Below are positions 1 to 7,263 of a DNA stretch of 11,934 nucleotides, in pieces. Each line of letters opens with the position of its first letter. The first letter of the stretch is position 1. Both the position numbers and the translations under genes were made by a program. Source of the DNA: Candidatus Rifleibacteriota bacterium (GTDB lineage Bacteria; Riflebacteria; Ozemobacteria; Ozemobacterales; Ozemobacteraceae); the NCBI GenBank assembly GCA_017526725.1, contig JAFXRA010000329.1:1-11934 (forward strand), given 5' to 3'. The notes under the pieces were generated by a model that had not been told where the DNA came from, did not search any database, and saw nothing but the letters and a program-made list of their open reading frames with translations.

Positions 1-178
1 CCCCCTCAGCTTCACTTCGTTCAGCAGCTCCCCCACCATTCGTGGGGGAGCATCGTAGGGTGGTGTCGCTTCGTCGGCAGCCCCAGCTAAACTGGGGGAG
101 CATTCTAAAGATCTGCCCCCAGAATGCTGTAGCATTGCTGGGGGAAGTGGTCAGCTTCTGCTGACCGAAAGGGGTCTT
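1..178 (-). repeat. Repeat copy A, hairpin-rich MITE-like element
   Basis: This is a non-coding GC-rich element that probably continues left of the window. Its right end is AAGGGGTCTT (169-178), the same terminal motif as copy B and the exact inverse of the start of copy C. Visible hairpins are CTCCCCCAC/GTGGGGGAG (28-36/42-50), CCCCAG/CTGGGG (81-86/92-97), CCCCCAG plus AATGCT against AGCATT plus CTGGGGG (116-144), and GGTCAGC-TTCT-GCTGACC (149-166). Two bases of its end (177-178) form part of the barrel's TAA stop codon. No protein-coding gene is seen in 1-176. It carries no transposase, so any mobility would need help in trans; calling it MITE-like is an inference from the terminal motif and several related copies. 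Confidence 0.8.
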
Positions 179-983
179 AGAATTTCTTCCAGAAGGAGAG
201 AGAAGCTTTCATATCTCGGTCGTGAGAACCACGCTGCATAGAGAAGTCTGCAGATAACAGAGTGTTAGCAGATATCTTTCTTTCGCCTTTGAATGAGACT
301 AAGAGGTGATTTTTATCTTGTTCATTATCAAGTTCGTATTTGTTCGCCATATCGCCTTCAAAGCTGAAAGTAGGCTTTGGATCTTCTCCTGAGAAAGCTC
401 GCTTACCGGCAAGTCTTAGAACATAGTTTTCTTTTTCGTTGCTGAAATTGAATTCCAAACCAAGCTGACCAGCGGCATAGTTATTGGTTTCGCTTTGAAC
501 TACCTGATTATAGATTCCGCCGCCGTTTTCGTGGTAGCCATCCTGTTTGTATCTTGAGAATTGAAGATTTACGTATGGGTAGACTTTCCAGGATTTGTTC
601 TTCTGATTCTTTGGTGTAAGCTTGTATTCACCGCCAAATTCGAACAAATCACCCTTGTATTTAACGTTTGTAGAAAGATCTAGATTGGTTAAATTGCGAT
701 TAAGTTCGTTATCTACTTTCCCGTAGTCGAAATATAAGAAACCAGAGGCTTTATCGTTCTTTCTAGATGCGTAAATACCAAATTTGTTTTCTTCGACTTT
801 GTTCTTAGCCCAAGCGTCATCGAAACCATCTATTGTATTATTGCCATGACCAAAGAATAAACCGAATGACTTAGTGTCAGTAAGTTTTAAATCATAACCA
901 ATGATTCCGCTTCTGCCACGGTATTTAGCGCCGTCACGCATTTCGCCTTTGTTGTATACGAATTTGAACCAAGCACCGTTCAC
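177..983 (-). CDS. Autotransporter beta-barrel domain, separated from its passenger
   Basis: The 268-residue product has alternating hydrophobic/polar strands throughout and ends in Phe, as expected for a type V autotransporter translocator recognised by the BAM complex. The start of the barrel resembles the family pattern: GAWFKFVYNKGE (3-14), then GIIGYDLKLTD and SFGLFFGHGN. The size is close to a full 12-strand barrel. The GTG start at 981-983 is only nominal: the frame stays open upstream through repeats B and C to a stop at 1245-1247, there is no signal peptide, and a G-run about 11 bases upstream belongs to the repeat. I therefore read this as the C-terminal half of the passenger gene at 1229-3757, now one base out of frame with it. 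It is either a disrupted gene, a gene awaiting a frame-restoring change, or an assembly or consensus error in the repeat. The stop is made of one native T and two repeat bases. Confidence 0.85.
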   Translation of the reverse strand: MNGAWFKFVYNKGEMRDGAKYRGRSGIIGYDLKLTDTKSFGLFFGHGNNTIDGFDDAWAKNKVEENKFGIYASRKNDKASGFLYFDYGKVDNELNRNLTNLDLSTNVKYKGDLFEFGGEYKLTPKNQKNKSWKVYPYVNLQFSRYKQDGYHENGGGIYNQVVQSETNNYAAGQLGLEFNFSNEKENYVLRLAGKRAFSGEDPKPTFSFEGDMANKYELDNEQDKNHLLVSFKGERKISANTLLSADFSMQRGSHDRDMKASLSFWKKF

Positions 984-994
984 TTCGTGAGCAG

Positions 995-1157
995 CCCCCT
1001 CAGCTTCACTTCGTTCAGCAGCTCCCCCAGCTAAACTGGGGGAGCATCTTGGGGTGATAGTCGCTTCGTCGGCAGCTCCAGCTAAACTGGGGGCGCATTC
1101 TAAAGAACTGCCCCCACGAAGGTGGGGGAAGTGGCACGTAGTGCCGAAAGGGGTCTT
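995..1157 (-). repeat. Repeat copy B inside the autotransporter linker
   Basis: This copy is close to A over its whole length and ends in the same AAGGGGTCTT (1148-1157). Its hairpins include CCCCCAG/CTGGGGG near 1024-1042, CCCCCAC-GAAG-GTGGGGG (1111-1128) and GGCAC-GTA-GTGCC (1133-1145). The last stem occupies the place of GGTCAGC/GCTGACC in copy A, so pairing is kept while sequence changes. On the minus strand the copy is free of stop codons in the barrel frame and would encode an Ala/Glu-rich linker. The bases at 980-994 resemble its own left edge (TTCACTTCGT...AGCAG), so the true junction with barrel DNA may lie near 980 rather than 995. Confidence 0.8.
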
Positions 1158-1180
1158 GGTATTTTCATTAAAGACCCCTT
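1148..1180. repeat. Perfect 10-bp inverted repeat at the B/C junction
   Basis: AAGGGGTCTT (1148-1157) and AAGACCCCTT (1171-1180) are exact reverse complements separated by 13 AT-rich bases. The arms are the outer ends of copies B and C facing each other. The spacer may be a remnant of native autotransporter DNA left between two neighbouring insertions, or a junction made by one rearrangement. A transcript across it could fold strongly, but neither side has a T-run, so it is not a classical terminator. Confidence 0.8.
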
Positions 1181-1276
1181 CAGTCTCGCTTTGCTCGCCA
1201 GCTCCCCTACCATTCGTGGGGGCGCATCTTAGGGTGGTGTCGCTTCATCGCCAGCCCCAACTACTTGGGGGAGCAT
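1171..1276 (-). repeat. Repeat copy C, truncated, at the passenger 3' end
   Basis: This copy starts with AAGACCCCTT (1171-1180), contains the first two hairpin modules of the family, and lacks the last two modules and the far terminal motif seen in A and B. Its stems are CCCC/GGGG around CATTC near 1204-1222 and CCCCAA-CTAC-TTGGGG (1255-1270). The second stem uses an A:T closing pair where A uses G:C, another paired substitution. Read on the minus strand it supplies the final residues of the passenger (from about M828) and the stop at 1229-1231. The boundary with native DNA is roughly 1276-1280. Confidence 0.75.
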
Positions 1277-3757
1277 CTTATTAGAGAACCTATCCGCAAA
1301 GTGCGACGAAAGAATATCGCCAGTCATTGAATTACGCTGAATAAGAGTCATGCTCTGAGCAGCAGCATTATTTACAACAGCCGAAAGAGCAGGCCCCGCC
1401 TGTGGTGCTGGTAAATTTATAAATGTCAGAATCTGTGCCATCTGCTGTTGGGTCGTCACAGCTCTATACGAACCTCTACTAGAGGCAGATTCAGGCTCTC
1501 CTTCGTATTCTGACAAAAGTTTGAAATACATTCTCTTCATTGCATCAAAAGCTTTTGCCTGTCTAGGGCTTACACCCTCAAAATTAGGCCTGAAATCATA
1601 GACATATTTTATTTCGTTGTTTTCAATCTTTGCGTATTCCTTGAGAAAACCTGATATTCCCTCTGTATTTTCTTTACTATTAGCAAGTTCGCCAGTTATT
1701 GAATCAGCTTTTAAAACAGTGCAGCTTTCACCTGGCAGAAGCCCAGCAACAACCACAGTTGAACCGTCTATATTAGCTTTACCATCAACAATAAATTTAG
1801 AATTTTCACCGTTATTTAACGCAGAAATAAGCGTTCCTTTGCTTTCCAAAGCCCCCATACTAAGGTTGCCTTCCCCATTATCACCAGCAATAGCAATATT
1901 ATTGTTGTACAAAGTTCCGTTGATTTTTCCCTTGCCCGTTATAATGCCTTCATTTTCGCTGTAGGCATCACCAGCAACAGAACCATTGACAGCAATAGCA
2001 CCATCAGTAACTACGGTAGCACCTTGGTAAGTATTATTGCCTTCAAGTTTCAGAACGCCTTTTCCAGACTTTAATAAACCAACATGAAGCCCTTCAAGGC
2101 CACTTTTATCTACTCTATTATTAAACTCATCCAAATAAGCTTTGGTCAACATTTTTGCCCATTTATCAGCTTTATTGTTAGAAATCCAGTTCAAGTTATA
2201 ATAATTATAACGTTCCTTTAAATCTTCTTCAGTATTATTATCAGCAAGTTTACCAACCAATATTTCTTTTATATCGTTGCTCCAGACAGAATCATAGCCT
2301 TTTGTATCTATTTCATACATCACAGTTTTTTGACCATCTGTCAGATATTTATCAGAAATATTATCTTTTTCTAATCTTCTAGCATTTAATGCACCAGGAC
2401 CGCTTACTGCTTTACCTACGTCAAGAATTCCCTGACCAACAAATTTCTGTATCGGAGTCTGGTAATAAACACTAATATTACCTTGGTTTATCGCTCCTTC
2501 TATTATATATGCATCTGAATCTCCATTATCACCATCATCTTTAATTCTTCTAACAAAAGTAAGTAAATCATTCTTTACCTGTTCTTCGCTACTTTTGCTT
2601 CTTCCATCTATATAAAAGATTTTTGCATAAAAATCATAAACTGGATAACCATCATCGTATAACGTATTTCCTTCGTCATCCTGTCTTTCTTCATATGAAT
2701 CCGTCACACAAAAAGGATGATCTATATTAATATTTGAGTTTGCTGTTGAAAGAAGAACATCACCAATTTGTTTCGAATTTAAATATGGAAAAGCCTGCTG
2801 TACAAGTGCAGCTCCTCCAGTAACAAATGGTGTAGATTGTGAGGTACCAGATAGAAACAAATAATTGTTCTTATATTCTGCATCAGAGGAATAAATGTTC
2901 CAGCCAGGAGCAGAAATTATAGAGTCTTCATAATATTTGGCAAGGTTCGAAAAAGGTGCATCTATAAAATCACCAGTTATACTTCCATCAGAATTTCTTT
3001 CAAGATGTTTTTTATCACCATAAGAATTTAAAGTAGCAGTAACAGATATTAAATTATTAACAGATTTACCATTTAACCAATTCATAAATTCTAGTAAATC
3101 TGTTTCATGCTGACCTTGATTTGCATTTGCAAAAATCAATAATTTATCTTTAGAAACTGCCTCAAAAATAGGAGGACATAATCCATATTCACCATTATTT
3201 TTTAACTGCGTAACAAACTTATCTATTCCTTTTTCAGAGATAATTCCATCCTCAATATCTTCTGAAGGGTAGTAATCATCAACCGAAATAACTGCTCCCC
3301 ATGAATTATTTATACACTTTATCTCAGAATAAGAATTGTATTTAGAGAAATCATAATCATCTGTCATAAAACAAGTGCTTATAATATCTGCATCAAAAGC
3401 AACTCCATGCATATATTTGGCATTCTTTGAACCTGCAGCAATACCACCGACATGTGAGCCATGACTATTTGTTTTCCAATCTATTCCATTTAACTCAAAA
3501 GAACCAATGTATTTTGAGCCTGTTTTACTAGAAAAAGACTCGTGCTCAAGATTTACAGGTTGATCGTTTATTCCTATTGTTATGCCTTTTCCTGTATAGC
3601 CTTTAGCATAGGCTTCTGCAGCATTAATTAAATCTAATCCGCCACTGCCGTAGTATTCTTCAGTCTGAAATTCTTCTATGCTGGCAGAATATAAAGGGAA
3701 AGATGACAGCATTGTTAGTGCTGCTGCGATGATTATGGTTTTTGTTGATACTCTCAT
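1229..3757 (-). CDS. Subtilisin-like (S8) autotransporter passenger, truncated by repeat
   Basis: This is a secreted serine protease of the SphB1/NalP-like autotransporter type, expected to reach the cell surface through a barrel. A signal peptide covers about residues 1-26 (hydrophobic stretch then LYSA). The S8 catalytic triad is visible as Asp65 (GINDQPV), His99 (NSHGSHVGGI) and Ser306 (SGTSQSTP), with Asn213 as the likely oxyanion residue. Residues 564-595 match an autotransporter-associated beta-strand repeat (KLEGNNTYQGATVV). Residues 765-826 look like the helical linker that normally enters the barrel. From about M828 onward the protein is encoded by repeat C and stops at PP. The barrel lies just downstream in another frame. 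The ATG is supported by GAGGA five bases upstream (3763-3767). As written, the product has no translocator and would probably not be displayed. Confidence 0.9.
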   Translation of the reverse strand: MRVSTKTIIIAAALTMLSSFPLYSASIEEFQTEEYYGSGGLDLINAAEAYAKGYTGKGITIGINDQPVNLEHESFSSKTGSKYIGSFELNGIDWKTNSHGSHVGGIAAGSKNAKYMHGVAFDADIISTCFMTDDYDFSKYNSYSEIKCINNSWGAVISVDDYYPSEDIEDGIISEKGIDKFVTQLKNNGEYGLCPPIFEAVSKDKLLIFANANQGQHETDLLEFMNWLNGKSVNNLISVTATLNSYGDKKHLERNSDGSITGDFIDAPFSNLAKYYEDSIISAPGWNIYSSDAEYKNNYLFLSGTSQSTPFVTGGAALVQQAFPYLNSKQIGDVLLSTANSNINIDHPFCVTDSYEERQDDEGNTLYDDGYPVYDFYAKIFYIDGRSKSSEEQVKNDLLTFVRRIKDDGDNGDSDAYIIEGAINQGNISVYYQTPIQKFVGQGILDVGKAVSGPGALNARRLEKDNISDKYLTDGQKTVMYEIDTKGYDSVWSNDIKEILVGKLADNNTEEDLKERYNYYNLNWISNNKADKWAKMLTKAYLDEFNNRVDKSGLEGLHVGLLKSGKGVLKLEGNNTYQGATVVTDGAIAVNGSVAGDAYSENEGIITGKGKINGTLYNNNIAIAGDNGEGNLSMGALESKGTLISALNNGENSKFIVDGKANIDGSTVVVAGLLPGESCTVLKADSITGELANSKENTEGISGFLKEYAKIENNEIKYVYDFRPNFEGVSPRQAKAFDAMKRMYFKLLSEYEGEPESASSRGSYRAVTTQQQMAQILTFINLPAPQAGPALSAVVNNAAAQSMTLIQRNSMTGDILSSHFADRFSNKMLPQVVGAGDEATPP

Positions 3758-3762
3758 AGTAT

Positions 3763-3808
3763 TCCTCGTTATTTTAATGTATTATACCATATTTTGTTTT
3801 ATTGTTAA
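3763..3808 (-). promoter_or_regulatory. Promoter and RBS of the autotransporter gene
   Basis: Reading leftward, a TTAACA -35 (3803-3808) lies 16 bases from a perfect TATAAT -10 (3781-3786). The transcript would start near 3774, leaving a short leader with GAGGA (3763-3767) five bases before the ATG. The -35 lies 3 bases from the -35 of the rightward spoIID-like promoter, so the two polymerase sites are back to back and probably compete or share control. Confidence 0.7.
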
Positions 3809-3811
3809 CTA

Positions 3812-3840
3812 TTGAAGCTTGAGTCTTGGTTTGTTATAAT
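3812..3840 (+). promoter_or_regulatory. Sigma70-type promoter of the spoIID-like gene
   Basis: TTGAAG (3812-3817) and a perfect TATAAT (3835-3840) are spaced by 17 bases, giving a start near 3847. The TTG that opens the longest reading frame (3812) is the first half of this -35 box, which argues against it being a start codon. Confidence 0.75.
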
Positions 3841-3861
3841 TTTTCTAAATAAGAAAATAAT

Positions 3862-3877
3862 AAGGAGACAGCAATTG
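3862..3877 (+). promoter_or_regulatory. RBS deciding the spoIID-like TTG start
   Basis: AAGGAG (3862-3867) is followed by a 7-base spacer and TTG (3875-3877). It lies inside the transcript predicted from the promoter at 3812-3840. The resulting protein starts directly with a clean signal peptide, whereas the 3812 start would add 21 residues encoded by promoter DNA. Confidence 0.75.
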
Positions 3878-5479
3878 ATTAATTCAGGTTATAAAAGAAT
3901 CGCTGTGATTCTTTCCCTTTTCATAATAATAGCTTCTCAAAGCTTATTTGCAGCAAAATATCCGACCAGAATTCCTGAAATAAAAATATTAGTAGCTCAA
4001 TATACAAACAACAGTCTTGAATTTGTTATGCCTGAAGGCGGAACCTGGAAATTAGGCAACGCTGCCAGTGGTGAATTAGAACCTGGTGTTACTTATAAAA
4101 TAGAAGGCAAACTGCTTACAGAAGCTCAAAAAAAATATCATCTAATGGTTGCAACCGTTGATTTGATGGATGAACAAAGTTATATAGATGTCACCGAAAA
4201 ATACCAGAAAATGGGATTCAAAACCCATAATATAAGTGTTGGTGAAGCTCCAAGAGTTGCCGGCATGCCGGATAACCGCGTAATACATATTGGGATTGAC
4301 GCCTTCCGCGACAAAGAAAAAGCAGAAGAAAAAAAGGCCGAATTAGCCGCTAAGCAAATTAAAACATGGATATATGTTGAAAACATCATAAATTCTTCCG
4401 GTATTCTTCAGATGAGCGGTGGCAAACAAAGCATTACCGGAGCTATCGGAGGAACAGAAGGCTATACTCTAAAAAGCAAAAAAGGAACTGTCCTAAAAAA
4501 TGTTGAACACTCTAAAGGTTATTCCTGGCATGGTTTCGAGAATAGAACCTATTTAGGAACATTAAACATTAATTTCGGATTTGATGATTGTCTGGATTGT
4601 GTAGAAATAACCAACTTAGAATCGGTATTGGTAGGGGTTGTTCCATCAGAAATATCTTCAAAAGCACCTCAGGCAGCTATGGAAGCCCAGGCAGTTGCAG
4701 CACGGGGAGAAATTCTTTCAAAGAAAGGCTTGAGACATGTAAATTCAGGTTATGACTATTGTTCTGAACAGCATTGTCAAGTTTATAAAGGTCTACAGAA
4801 GGTTTCTCAAAGCATAGCTGAGAACATAAAAGATACTGTTGGCGTCATAATGATGATGAAAGACTATAATAAGATTCTAGATGCAGTTTATAGTGCTAAT
4901 TGCGGAGGTCATACCTCTGCCAATCAAAACATCTGGATAGGATTTCCAAATCCTCACCTTCAGGGAATTTCTGATGAAAGACCCGAAAGCAACAGAGACC
5001 TAACAAATGAAGCCGAAGTAAAAAAATACATAACAAATCCACCTACTTCATGGTGCGGTAAAAAGGGTTACGAAGGAGCCGACAAATACCGCTGGACCAA
5101 ATCTATCTCTAAAGATGCCTGGGAAAAAGTTGAAACAAACGCAAACATAGGCAAAATTAAATCTGTTGATATAATAAAGCGAGACGTTTCCGGACGTATT
5201 TTTGAAATGAAACTAACAGGTGCATCTGGCACAAAAGTAATTATAAACGAATTAGAAATACGTCAGTTGTTTGGCGGTCTAAGAAGTTCCTGCTTTATCG
5301 CTGAATATAAAAATGATAAAAAAGGCTTTATCATTTCTGCCGAACTAAAAGGAGCCGGCTTCGGACACGGCGTAGGCATGTGTCAAACTGGCGCACAGTC
5401 TATGGCAGGAGCAGGCTTAAGCTATAAGCAGATATTAGAACACTATTTTCCAAATGCTAGAATATTAAAAATCTACTAA
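3875..5479 (+). CDS. spoIID: SpoIID/LytB-family peptidoglycan protein with SPOR-like region
   Basis: With the TTG start the protein has 534 residues; the longer frame from 3812 has 555. A signal peptide covers residues 1-26 (INSGYKR, hydrophobic core, SLFA then AK). Residues about 87-171 resemble a SPOR-type glycan-binding region. The SpoIID domain (about 230-534) shows VVPSEIS with the conserved Glu259, QAVAARGE, HCQVYKG (300-306), ANCGGHT (341-347) and GFGHGVGMCQTGA (495-507). Family members are lytic transglycosylases or amidase enhancers acting on peptidoglycan, notably glycan strands lacking stem peptides. Here it would work in the periplasm on septal or remodelled wall, since SPOR regions target denuded glycan. 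Paired Cys residues around the active-site loops could form disulfides. Nothing else sporulation-related is in view, so LytB-like wall remodelling is the safer reading. It is the first gene of a rightward group. Confidence 0.88.
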   Translation: MINSGYKRIAVILSLFIIIASQSLFAAKYPTRIPEIKILVAQYTNNSLEFVMPEGGTWKLGNAASGELEPGVTYKIEGKLLTEAQKKYHLMVATVDLMDEQSYIDVTEKYQKMGFKTHNISVGEAPRVAGMPDNRVIHIGIDAFRDKEKAEEKKAELAAKQIKTWIYVENIINSSGILQMSGGKQSITGAIGGTEGYTLKSKKGTVLKNVEHSKGYSWHGFENRTYLGTLNINFGFDDCLDCVEITNLESVLVGVVPSEISSKAPQAAMEAQAVAARGEILSKKGLRHVNSGYDYCSEQHCQVYKGLQKVSQSIAENIKDTVGVIMMMKDYNKILDAVYSANCGGHTSANQNIWIGFPNPHLQGISDERPESNRDLTNEAEVKKYITNPPTSWCGKKGYEGADKYRWTKSISKDAWEKVETNANIGKIKSVDIIKRDVSGRIFEMKLTGASGTKVIINELEIRQLFGGLRSSCFIAEYKNDKKGFIISAELKGAGFGHGVGMCQTGAQSMAGAGLSYKQILEHYFPNARILKIY

Positions 5480-5508
5480 CCCAATTTCCCATATATTGAT
5501 GAAAATAA

Positions 5509-5537
5509 TTGTCAAAACAGCAAAAAGATTATAAAAT
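5509..5537 (+). promoter_or_regulatory. Promoter for the nucleotidase gene, very short leader
   Basis: TTGTCA (5509-5514) and TAAAAT (5532-5537) are spaced by 17 bases. The predicted start near 5544 is only about three bases before the ATG at 5547. An alternative -10, TATAAA (5530-5535), gives a similarly short leader. No good Shine-Dalgarno sequence is present between, only AGG at 5540-5542. Read-through from spoIID is also possible because no terminator is visible in the 67-base gap. Confidence 0.5.
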
Positions 5538-5546
5538 ATAGGCACT

Positions 5547-7232
5547 ATGAAAAAGAAGCCTTATTTAGAGTATAGTATAATTGCAATAATAGCTTTATTG
5601 CTGATTGTTGTAATCTATAATCAATTTAGTAATCCTATAAATAGCGGTGACCGATCAAGACTCACTGATAAAATCGTTATACTCTATACAAATGACGTAC
5701 ACTGCTATGTAGACCAATACATAGGTTACGCCGGTTTAGCAGCTTATAAAGAACAAGAAAAGAAGCAGAATCCCAATGTTATACTAGTTGACTGCGGCGA
5801 TGCTATTCAGGGCGAACATATAGGAACAATAGCTCAAGGCGAATTCATCGTTGATATGATGAATAAAGTCGGTTATGATCTGGCTATATTAGGCAATCAT
5901 GAATTTGATTACGGGATGGGTTCTTTACAGACTGTAATTAAACGCTCTAAGGCCAAATATTTGAATTGTAACATTACTTATAGTGGCAGTCATGGTAATG
6001 CATTGTCTCAAATGGCTTCTTATACAGTTTTAACTTATGGGAAAACAAAACTAGGCTTTGTTGGTGTTACCACACCAGGTTCCATAAACACTTCTACTCC
6101 TATTTATTTTCAGGAAAATAACATCTTTGTTTATGATTTTAAAAGCCACTACAATGGCAAAGACCTGTTTGAAACAGTTCAAAGGTCTGTTGACGACTGT
6201 ATAAAAGAAGGAGCAAATTACGTTATTCTTCTTTCCCATCTTGGAGTTGGCACTGGCTATGAACCTTATACATCCACTAACCTTATAGCCAACACAACGG
6301 GCATAGACGCAGTATTAGACGGTCATTCCCACACAGTTATACCTTTTATGCTTGTTAAGAACAAAATAGGGAATAATGTTGTTCTAACTTCTACCGGAGA
6401 CAGGTTAAGAAATATTGGTAAACTGACTATTTCTCCAAAAGGTATTACATCTGAACTTCTTACTAATTATAAGAATAAAGAAACAAACATAGGAGAATAT
6501 ATAGCCAGCATCAGATCTACTTATAAAGCTGAAATGCAAAAAGTTGTAGGAACCTCAACAACCCACTTATCAATGTATGATGAAAAATACGTAAGACTTA
6601 TCAGAAACCGTGAAACAAACCTTGGAGATTGGTGTACAGATGCTCTTCTTCATGCAAGCAAAGGTGATATAGCTCTTTTCAACGGTGGTTCAATCAGATC
6701 CGACATAAAGAAAGGCACAGTTACATTGGGTGATTTAAAAGATGTAAACGGCTTCAATAACATGATTTGTAAAATCAGTGCAACTGGCCAGGAAATACTA
6801 GATGTTCTTGAAATGGCCTACAGAAAGACAATGAATGTTGTCACCGTAGACGGCAAATGGTCTGTTGGCGAATTCGGTGGTTTTCTTCAGGTTTCAGGCT
6901 TAAAATGCACTATAGATACATCTCAACCTTCTTATGTCATCGTAGATGACAACGGAATGTATGAAAAGATTAACGGACCACGCCGTGTTAAAGATGTTAT
7001 GGTAAAACAGGGTGACGAGTATGTTCCTATCGATCCTCAAAAAAGTTATATCGTAGTTTCAACCGAATATTTAATAAAAGAAAGCGGAGACGGTATTAAC
7101 TTATTCTGTAATCATAAACTGCTTGAAGACTGTTCAATTCATGTCACTCAGGCCTATATTGATTATTTCAGATATTTAAACGGCGATTTTTCCGCCTATG
7201 AAAAACCACAAGGTCGAATAATAGTAAAATAA
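5547..7232 (+). CDS. Membrane-anchored 5'-nucleotidase/UshA-type metallophosphoesterase
   Basis: The protein has 561 residues. An N-terminal anchor (KKKPYLEYS followed by a hydrophobic stretch to about residue 24) would hold it to the membrane facing the periplasm. The calcineurin-like metal site is complete: TNDVH (Asp50, His52), DCGDAIQG (Asp82, Asp85), GNHEFDYG (Asn117, His118), LSHLG (His231) and DGHSHT (His260, His262). The C-terminal 5'-nucleotidase domain (about 335-525) carries NGGSIR (379-384) for substrate binding and SGDGINLF (513-520), a variant of the usual aromatic base-stacking loop. It should hydrolyse nucleotides or related phosphoesters such as UDP-sugars for salvage; the exact substrate cannot be told. 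The ATG is the only sensible start. The stop is 31 bases before the next gene, so they probably share a transcript. Confidence 0.88.
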   Translation: MKKKPYLEYSIIAIIALLLIVVIYNQFSNPINSGDRSRLTDKIVILYTNDVHCYVDQYIGYAGLAAYKEQEKKQNPNVILVDCGDAIQGEHIGTIAQGEFIVDMMNKVGYDLAILGNHEFDYGMGSLQTVIKRSKAKYLNCNITYSGSHGNALSQMASYTVLTYGKTKLGFVGVTTPGSINTSTPIYFQENNIFVYDFKSHYNGKDLFETVQRSVDDCIKEGANYVILLSHLGVGTGYEPYTSTNLIANTTGIDAVLDGHSHTVIPFMLVKNKIGNNVVLTSTGDRLRNIGKLTISPKGITSELLTNYKNKETNIGEYIASIRSTYKAEMQKVVGTSTTHLSMYDEKYVRLIRNRETNLGDWCTDALLHASKGDIALFNGGSIRSDIKKGTVTLGDLKDVNGFNNMICKISATGQEILDVLEMAYRKTMNVVTVDGKWSVGEFGGFLQVSGLKCTIDTSQPSYVIVDDNGMYEKINGPRRVKDVMVKQGDEYVPIDPQKSYIVVSTEYLIKESGDGINLFCNHKLLEDCSIHVTQAYIDYFRYLNGDFSAYEKPQGRIIVK

Positions 7233-7263
7233 CTCTATTATTTATATTTGAAAGGGAAAAACA

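Noticed and set aside
1229..1247. Programmed -1 ribosomal frameshift joining passenger and barrel
   Set aside because: The overlap has no X-XXY-YYZ slippery heptamer (it reads ACACCACCCTAA on the minus strand). A copy-length change or consensus error is the simpler explanation.
1..1280. CRISPR array
   Set aside because: The repeats are long, few, imperfect and hairpin-rich, with no regular unique spacers and no cas genes nearby.
1054..1284. Plus-strand open frame of 76 codons across repeats B and C
   Set aside because: It lies wholly in hairpin repeats, has no ribosome site, and its product only reflects GC-rich repeat composition.
1617..1964. Plus-strand open frame of 115 codons
   Set aside because: It is antisense to the well-supported passenger gene and shows no motif or start signal.
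3812..3874. N-terminal extension of the SpoIID-like protein from the first TTG
   Set aside because: The TTG is within the -35 box, the segment spans the -10, and a better start with AAGGAG lies at 3875.
3875..5479. Evidence that the organism forms spores
   Set aside because: SpoIID/LytB proteins with SPOR-like regions are common in non-sporulating diderms, and no other sporulation gene is present.
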